Source: Oxytricha trifallax (lineage: Eukaryota > Ciliophora > Spirotrichea > Sporadotrichida > Oxytrichidae). Taken from it: a stretch of 64,000 nucleotides of DNA. Made by a program: the position numbers and the translations under genes. Under the pieces are notes generated by a model, which was not told the origin of the DNA, searched no databases, and saw nothing but the letters and a program-made list of their open reading frames with translations. Numbering within the stretch: position 1 is the stretch's first letter; every line of letters starts with the position of its first letter. The stretch is from assembly GCA_000711775.1 (NCBI GenBank), contig ARYC01025606.1:62001-126000 (forward strand), read 5' to 3'. This document shows positions 59,008-64,000 of this stretch, piece by piece.

Positions 59008-62000
59008 TCACTTTTCAACTAAGTCCTTAATCTGCTCTGCCTTCTCATAAGCCTTCCTACTTCTCTTATTAGTCTATTTCTTTCCTTCCTTGCTCTTCGA
59101 TCTTTCTCTGCCTGGCTCTTAAGTGATCTCCTCATATTGGCGCCTCACGCCGTTTTTGAAGATCTTCTCAACTTCACTAATAGGCTTGTCTTAGAGCACA
59201 GGGTTCTGGCTCATCTTCTCTACAATGAATTCTATGATAGAAGGTTAATAGAACCCTAATTTACTTTGAGTGTCTGGCTCTTCAGCCACAGCTTCAGTTT
59301 TCATTTCCTCTTCAGAGGCCTTCTTTGCTTCCTCGATATCCTTTTTGGCTCCTATGAAAGAACTTTCTACTTTTTCGACTATCTTCTCCACTATAGCCTT
59401 TACAACTGCAACTTAATGATCGATGGCTATAATCTATTCAGAAGGAACTTCGGGCTCCTTTGCTTGATCAATAATATCCATATCAATAGCTTCTTATTTG
59501 TCTTACAAATTAAATTATACTTCATTGAACTTTTTGTCTAATATAAGGTCGATCTCATTCTACTCTACGTAAAGAAGCTACTCAGCACTATCTTTGGAGT
59601 TGAGTCTATACAAAACTCTTTGCCATCTGCCCTTAGTATTAAGTCTTCCAATTCTTCCTATAATCTGCTCTTCAGACCTTTTAGAGAAGACATCTGCGAT
59701 GATGAGGTAAGAACCTCCGTTCTAGTTGATTTCATCATTCGTCTGAATGTCAGTCCCTCTTCCATGAGCTTCATTCAGCAAGTATATTCCATATTCCTTT
59801 TTCGCATTCTTCATTAAGTATCTGCCTTCAATCATGGATTCGATATTGGCGGCTTGCCCTCTGCTTAAACTTGTGAAGTCGTAGCCCGATCTCAAAAGGC
59901 CTATCTCTATTGCATTATAGTTAGTTGAAGCCACTATTAGAACTGGGGAGTGGCTTAGCTGCTCTATTATAATTTCTTTGATCTTAGCCAAGTAATCACT
60001 CTAATTAGTGCTCACAAACACATCCGGGTATTGAGTCTTTTTATTTCCCTAGAGTTTATCAAGAGTGGGAAATACTACAGGTGTAGCTTGAAAAGCTAGC
60101 TTTAAACAGTTCTCTTCAGTAAAAGAGAGATTGCTTCCAGAAAATCCTATCACTTTATGAGCTTGCTGAAAGTACTCAAGAGAGTTGATTATAGTATCAA
60201 CAGAGCCATCAAACATAATCCAGTCGTACTCGTCCACTAATACGTAGCTTTGCTACCATACACTCACAGCCTTGCTGTTCTTTTGCATCTTCTTTAATTA
60301 GGGCTAAGTGTAGAAATAGATGCCAGTATCTTTGGCAAAGAAGTTTAGATTGCAATTAAGCTACATTGCTTTAATGACTCTCTAGTATCGTTTGAAGTCT
60401 CTTTGCACTAAGTGCTCATTCTTGCTGAGTATAAAGACTGATCTTTAAGTTTTAAGAGCAATAAGGATTGCTAAAGCAATGCATATTAGGGTCTTCCCAT
60501 TGCCAATACCAAAATGAATGAAGTGATTGCTGTTAAGGTTGTCACAGATATAGTTTAAACATAAGACCTGAGAGCAGTAGAATTTGAAGCCTAAATTTTA
60601 CTCCAAAGTTTCTAATTCGGCACTTACTCTTAAGAGTTCCTCTGGAGACCTGCTATTGAATCTGGATGCTACTTGGTTTTATAAGTTCTCATTCTTGAAT
60701 AGCTAAAGAAGGTCATTAACAGCCTTTTCAGAGAAGGCTTCCATAGTCCTTGGCAATTGCATTATTCTATCAAGGTCAGAGAAGTCACAGTTTAGACAGT
60801 TGTCAATAGTGTGAATGCTTAACTATACATTTTTCTCGACTTGCGCATTCACAATCAACTACTATACTTTCCTGATTTGTTCAATCTTCCCTACCCATTA
60901 TTGATCTCTGCTTTGCAGTCTTGAAGCAAGGCCTTTCATAAAATGCACCATTGAGACTTTGTCGATGACTTCTTGCTTTTATAAGAAGGTTGCCCTTGTT
61001 GAAGATATGTAGTCTTTTAAAGACTCTAAGTTAGGGGCAGAGCATAAGGCACATATTCTTACAAAGTACTCTGTATACTCTACAGGAATGTCTCTTATAA
61101 GGTTTAATCCACAGTCTTGCTTAAGCAAGATAATAAAAGGCACGTTCATTATAAAGAAGGAATTTGGTATTAGTTTGATGACCTAAGGGTCAATTGAAAA
61201 GTAGTGCCATGTTTAAGCCAAAAGCTGAATGATGCCTGGATTAGAGTCGTTTAGCTTCTAGACTATAGCAAGCTGCTTACTTAGACATGTTGCCTCAGTA
61301 ATAAAGACCAAGTTGGCTAAGCCTATAGCTTGTCTAGCATTGGGTGACCTTATAAGTAAGAGAATTGCTTCTTATATTAAGTTCTCTTCTGGCTGATATT
61401 TTTCCCCTGTATAGTAACTGAGGGCAGCCAAGAAGATACGAGCCTTGGAGTCTTAGTCTAGCTTTTAGTTACTTGAGATCAACTCTGTAATTAAATAGAA
61501 GAGCCCTTGGTTCACTTAGGGTTCATTTGCCATCTCAAAGTGCTAAAGGAACGAAAAGAGTGATTGGGTGTTGCGGGCCATTATATCTTGAAGGATCTGT
61601 TCCATTTATTAATAATTTGATTATTTGAAACTTTCAAAGTGCTTGACCAACATCTCATGGCCAATGATTGAGCCATAGTTAATAACCAGCTAAGGTAAGG
61701 GTCTCGGAGCTTGCATTGATTCACTTGCTAAGCTCACAGTAGTCTGGAACTCACTCACCTTCATTTCCTCGTTTGAGAGGGAGTTGTTAAGATTTTCAGA
61801 GACCAGTGACTTGGTATCACTGCTGTTCTTGGCTTTCTTGCTTTTGTTATTGTTTATAAACTTTCTCACAACGTTCTTAAAATCCCATGTCTTTTAATAG
61901 CCTTTGAAATCCTCCTGCTACAACAGGAGACTCAAATCATAGTTGTTTAAATGTAGGAATTCCTTTGCTCTATTGATTTTGACGCTATCTTGGGCTCCCT

Positions 62001-62237
62001 TGTACTCAGCTTTAATGCCCTTCACTTTGCCGCCCTCATCAATATTAGCCTTGGCTTCAAGATTTTCAAAAATCCGATCACCCTGCTCAAGAAGTTGAGC
62101 TAACTATTCATTTGAATTATCATTCCTTAACTCTAATATAGGTGCTTAGTAAAGGAAAAAAGCTTACCAGGGCTTCGTTCTTTAATCTATAGGGGAAAAG
62201 ACTCAGCAAGCTGATCCCGCTCTTGGGCTGGATTCAT
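59008..62237 (-). CDS. SecA-like DEAD-box (SF2) helicase/ATPase of the transposon, 1064 aa, intact
   Basis: Exon 1 (62237-62168) MNPAQERDQLAESFPLQIKE; a 35-nt intron (62167-62133, GTAAGC..TATTAG); exon 2 (62132-59008) open to TGA, 1041 codons. Residues about 25-560 are a helical region with a Ser/Lys linker and no known domain. Then the motor: HFGIGNGKTLICIALAI (Walker A, about 565), YVLVDEYDWIMFDGS (motif II, about 657), KVIGFSGSNLSF, SPVLIVASTNYNAIEIG, LLNEAHGRGTDIQTND (motif V, about 815) and EEQIIGRIGRLNTKGRWQ (motif VI, about 849). NEAHGRGTDI and the QxxGRxGR block are typical of SecA. The C-terminus (after 900) is Glu/Lys-rich coiled coil. Known SecA moves proteins across membranes; a DNA or protein remodelling role here is a guess. 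Confidence 0.85.
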
Positions 62238-62239
62238 GG

Positions 62240-62909
62240 TATTTTTAAGTTTTGATTATAGTATTATATACTGGATTTTTAAATTTAATAGGTGGATTAT
62301 TAAAAAATACCACTGGATTCTTCAAATTTACTATAAGAAAAACCTCTCTCCTTCACTTATCCAGTGGATTTAAAGAGCTACAGCCCGCAAACCAGTTCAA
62401 ATGCATTGCTTATGTTAATACCAACATATAAAGGTGAAAAAAGTAGGCTTGCAAGAAATGGCGGACCCGCCATGGGTCTTTTGAGTGCTTTTCGAGTCTG
62501 GCCTCATTGAAAATTGGCTTTTTGGAAAAATCGAAAAATCCGAGGGCCTAATGGCGAATTCAACCCTACACTGTTCATAACGTACATATAACCAGTAGAA
62601 ATGTGCAGTGAAAGTAGAATGGAAAGCAAAGGCACTCGTTTTCGAAAATCGAGGTCATGGTTGAAGGGGGTCCAGACTGGCTTTGGATTCTAGACTTCAG
62701 ACTGGATTTTAGACCCTATAAGAGGGGGGTTTATACTAAAGTTGAATTTTTGCAAAAAGTAGTTGGGAAAGCTACTGGATTTTATGGACATATGGACTTA
62801 GTATAGTATAAGGAACACTTTCAACAATATATGATCACTAGAACACTCAAACTGCAATTAGCAGCATTCTTAAAGACTCTCTTTCTAAGACTCTTGAATT
62901 GGCCCTCTC
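62240..62909. promoter_or_regulatory. Subterminal non-coding region with repeated ACTGGATTT-like motifs
   Basis: Between the helicase start and the right inverted repeat no gene is seen. ACTGGATTT/CACTGGATT/CAGTGGATTT-type motifs recur at about 62270, 62310, 62362, 62701 and 62774. Such subterminal repeats are common transposase-binding sites, and the region must also hold the helicase promoter. Function is inferred. Confidence 0.4.
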
Positions 62910-63010
62910 ATAATAAGTTAAATTGTGAAGTTTGGAATTTCGCTATTTATCGATATTAAATCATCACTATACCAACTTATACATTTATCACGCATATATG
63001 TATTGGGGTT
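62910..63010. repeat. Right terminal inverted repeat of the large transposon
   Basis: Inverse of 52621-52729, ending GGGGTT; one telomere unit shorter than the left end. Confidence 0.9.
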
Positions 63011-63401
63011 TATATATATATTCATTATAGATGTGTTCAAATTCGTGGCAGTTAACTTTCTGGAAACCTAGGCAATATGGTACTTGCTAGATTGATAATT
63101 CAAAAATCAGCTGGACTTTACTAATGGCGGTATGCCTCTATCGCATTCCTGAAGCGAGTTAACTCGACTTTAATTTGAGCATTAAAAATAATTAAACAAA
63201 TCACCAAAACTTTAAGTCGAGTTAACTCGCTTCAGGAATGCGATAGAGGCATACCGCCATTAGTAAAGTCCAGCTAATTTTTGAATTATCAATCTAGCAA
63301 GTACCATATTGCCTAGGTTTCCAGAAAGTTAACTGCCACGAATTTGAACATCTATATATATATATATAATTTAATTTCCCAAATCAAATATATTCCTACA
63401 A
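63011..63401. mobile_element. Family A palindromic element, main part (copy A3, part 2)
   Basis: Contains both arms of the family A core (GTGGCAGTTAACTTTCTGG, TGGACTTTACTAATGGCGG, GAAGCGAGTTAACTCGACTT and inverses) and the right end TTTCCCAAATCAAATATATT then CCTACAA with TA. Its left 41 bp lie at 52580-52620, so the large transposon landed in it. Confidence 0.85.
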
Positions 63402-63404
63402 TAG

Positions 63405-64000
63405 AAATAGAAAAATCTATAGTCTAATAGATAGAATTAGTATTTTAAAATGCGATAAGATTAAGTTCACTGGTCTTAAATAATCTAGTCTACGATGATT
63501 CATCTTAATTAATCTAGTCTAAAATGTTTATTTTAATCTTAGCTGTACTTATTGCGCATATTTTAAGTAGAGCACTCAATAGAGAGACATTACTTAAAAT
63601 GAGGTCAAATATTTATATCGTTTATTAAATTTATAGTTAATTTCACAAAGCTAGCAAGAGAAACTAAAGAAAATAAAAATAAAAAAATGTTACAGAAGAA
63701 ATTATAGTGTAAAAATGTTTCTCAAGAAGAGGAAAATAAAATGAAACTTTATCGGATATAGAAACAAATCCAGATTTATAAAATTCAGGTCAAGAGTATC
63801 ACTTAGATGAAATTGCATTGAAGAAAGTAAAAGGGGAAGTGTTTTAAAAAGACTAAATATCTTTTTTGTTATTTTGTTTTTTTTTAATTATTAAATTAGA
63901 AAGTTAATTTCTAGGTGAGGTACCAATTTCACTTAGGGCTTTCTAATAGAGCTTTCTATTATACTAAGGCCTATCGAGGGTAGGTAGGGAGTTGCTGGGC
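63405..64000. other. Window end, weak coding signal
   Basis: A plus-strand frame near 63690-63830 reads MLQKKLQCKNVSQEEENKMK before TGA. It is too short to judge. The last 60 bases are more GC-rich and may start another feature outside the window. Confidence 0.25.

Larger units (their letters stand above)
52621..63010. mobile_element. 10.4-kb telomere-bearing DNA transposon with transposase and SecA-like helicase
   Basis: Terminal inverted repeats of 109 bp (52621-52729) and 101 bp (62910-63010) are almost identical (one mismatch seen) apart from one extra AAAACCCC unit on the left. The left end reads AACCCCAAAACCCC and the right ends GGGGTT, so the tips are C4A4 telomere repeats, as in the TBE transposons of Oxytricha. 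TBE elements are known as about 4 kb; this one is far longer. Genes: a 91-aa two-exon gene, a zinc-finger-like exon, a DD34E transposase, a coiled-coil protein and a SecA-like helicase. The last three are open and well spliced. Near-identical ends suggest recent activity. TA-rich flanks hide the target duplication. Confidence 0.85.

Noticed and set aside
59266-59817. Plus-strand ORFs over the helicase gene
   Set aside because: They are shadows of the helicase coding strand and have no independent support.
56407-61143. Several separate short genes on the minus strand
   Set aside because: They are pieces of the long transposase and helicase genes cut at TAA/TAG codons, which mean Gln here.
52621-63010. 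A Polinton or other virus-like element
   Set aside because: No capsid, protein-primed polymerase or retroviral-type integrase is seen; the transposase is IS630/Tc1/mariner-like and the ends carry telomere repeats.
1-64000. TGA as tryptophan in this organism
   Set aside because: Several decayed genes have TGA where Trp fits (SDHB FYRW, others). The intact transposon genes use TGG for Trp throughout and end at TGA, and SDHB and bL19m also have other breaks, so TGA is read as stop.
1-64000. Frame breaks as pure sequencing error
   Set aside because: The same assembly holds open frames of 510 and 1041 codons in the transposon, and the breaks in cellular genes include lost catalytic residues and missing codons, not only single-base shifts in homopolymers.

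Overview
This window looks like germline (micronuclear) DNA of a stichotrich/hypotrich ciliate, in the Oxytricha/Stylonychia sense. It is very AT-rich. Recognisable genes read through TAA and TAG as glutamine and end at TGA. Introns are mostly 32-56 nt with GT..AG ends. A mobile element near the right end carries C4A4 telomere repeats. Genes are broken up by inverted-repeat elements, as expected for DNA that is trimmed out when a macronucleus forms. The species cannot be named from the sequence alone.

Layout. 0.8-2.0 kb: membrane RING-H2 gene. 2.8-5.1 kb: coiled-coil gene. 5.9-6.8 kb: palindromic element with an 8-bp target duplication. 7-10.7 kb: unrecognised gene interrupted by a second palindrome. 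11-12.7 kb: MAP kinase. 12.9-14.3 kb: BBS4. 14.55-15.96 kb: ABHD17-like hydrolase split by a 365-bp TA-flanked element. 16.5-22.7 kb: ABCC transporter holding three insertions. 23.5-24.7 kb: methyltransferase. 24.75-26.1 kb: mitochondrial ribosomal protein bL19 split by a second copy of the 365-bp element. 26.7-29.1 kb: small unrecognised coding pieces. 29.2-31.8 kb: Ser/Thr kinase. 31.8-32.6 kb: palindrome. 33.0-35.6 kb: coiled-coil gene split by a 416-bp palindrome. 36.1-37.1 kb: succinate dehydrogenase iron-sulfur subunit. 38-44 kb: three larger inverted-repeat elements, two with decayed transposase-like coding. 44.65-46.2 kb and 46.6-48.1 kb: two LINE-type pieces in opposite orientation. 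49.7-50.2 kb: possible homeodomain-like gene. 52.6-63.4 kb: a roughly 10.4-kb transposon nested in a small palindromic element.

Two contrasts organise the window. Every recognisable cellular gene (RING, MAPK, BBS4, ABHD17, ABCC, methyltransferase, bL19m, kinase, SDHB) shows frame breaks, in-frame TGA or lost catalytic motifs, so these look like decaying germline copies. The genes of the 10.4-kb transposon are instead clean: a 509-aa DD34E transposase, a 253-aa three-exon coiled-coil protein and a 1064-aa two-exon SecA-like helicase. Base-calling error alone would not spare one element, so the decay is probably real.

Three small elements (14.7, 25.1 and 35.1 kb) sit inside coding sequence. 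In each, removing the element and one TA copy joins the flanking reading frames, which is how an internal eliminated sequence behaves. The likely new system is the 10.4-kb telomere-bearing element that joins a Tc1/mariner-type transposase to a SecA-like helicase.
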